A stretch of DNA of 33,306 bases from NCBI GenBank assembly GCA_020723995.1, contig DYHT01000018.1, positions 1-33,306 of the forward strand, in the 5' to 3' direction. The position numbers and the translations under genes were made by a program. Numbering within the stretch: position 1 is the stretch's first letter; every line of letters starts with the position of its first letter. The notes under the pieces are model-generated. The model saw only the letters and a program-made list of their open reading frames with translations. It ran no database searches and was not told the DNA's origin. The stretch is from Chloroflexus sp. Its GTDB lineage: Bacteria; Chloroflexota; Anaerolineae; Anaerolineales; Villigracilaceae. Below, piece by piece: positions 33,146 through 33,306 of the stretch.

Positions 33146-33306
33146 TTACTTGGCGCGGAAGTATTGCCAGATCAAGGCCGCGCCGCCCACGAAGAGCGCC
33201 GCAATCCAGACGTAATCCAGGCTGCCTTGGAAGGCGGTATTAATCAACGCGCCTAGTTTGACAATGTCACATTAAGTTGGCGCTGCTGCCTTGTGGCGAC
33301 GGCGCA
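33146..33306 (-). pseudogene. partial hydrophobic protein running off the window
   Basis: The minus strand encodes VKLGALINTAFQGSLDYVWI and AALFVGGAALIWQYFRAK before a TAA at 33146, a single-span membrane C-terminus. Going upstream the frame meets a stop near 33266, while another frame stays open to the window edge (PQGSSANL), so a small indel may break it. Family unknown. Confidence 0.3.

Overview
The window reads like a chromosomal segment of an anaerobic, GC-rich Chloroflexota bacterium, most likely of the Anaerolineae type. That placement is inference from gene content and style: lipoproteins with Thr/Pro linkers, a selenocysteine formate dehydrogenase with NuoE/NuoF-type partners, multi-domain histidine kinases, and dense short interspersed repeats. 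No rRNA, tRNA or CRISPR array was seen.

Layout. 1-870: a REP-associated tyrosine transposase (RAYT) between families of perfect palindromes. 871-3458 (minus): an M23 lipoprotein and the bifunctional histidine-catabolism enzyme FtcD. 3459-5460: an IS110-family element whose transposase is split by a +1 frameshift, preceded by about 500 bp of structured non-coding DNA that could hold its bridge RNA. 5455-6625: a gene for a probable modified-DNA nuclease (PUA-like plus NucS/DUF91-like domains), framed by attC-like motifs like an integron cassette. 6661-8584: a graveyard of toxin-antitoxin parts: an intact Phd-type antitoxin, a VapC toxin cut into N- and C-terminal pieces, between them a second pair (DUF2283 protein and partner) with a frameshift and a nonsense codon, and a duplicated 3' end of the neighbouring epimerase gene.

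8579-22525 (minus) is a long co-directional run. It starts with fdhD, then a HydC/HydB-like (NuoE/NuoF) pair, then the formate dehydrogenase catalytic subunit, then a second simpler NuoE/NuoF pair. It continues into a response regulator, a membrane sensor kinase, a REC-kinase hybrid, a ROK-type fructokinase-like sugar kinase and an atypical SDR. The catalytic subunit appears as two ORFs only because an in-frame TGA (17995-17997) encodes selenocysteine; a hairpin with the GGTCT apical loop of E. coli fdhF lies just after it. The locus probably couples formate oxidation or CO2 reduction to NAD(H), possibly with ferredoxin by electron bifurcation.

22560-27268 (plus) holds three tandem paralogues of a LysM plus M23-like cell-wall lipoprotein. 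27320-28939 (minus) is an ECF sigma / anti-sigma / truncated redoxin / OsmC operon. 29084-33065 (plus) holds a cNMP-binding domain fused to a NifU-type Fe-S domain, then a large hybrid sensor kinase with two PAS, two REC and one Hpt domain. A partial hydrophobic reading frame ends the window.

A recurring oddity is the insertion of short low-complexity or hairpin-forming repeats into conserved genes, in frame: at least four in fdhA, one each in fdhD, ftcD and the M23 lipoprotein, and at the N-termini of nuoE and nuoF.
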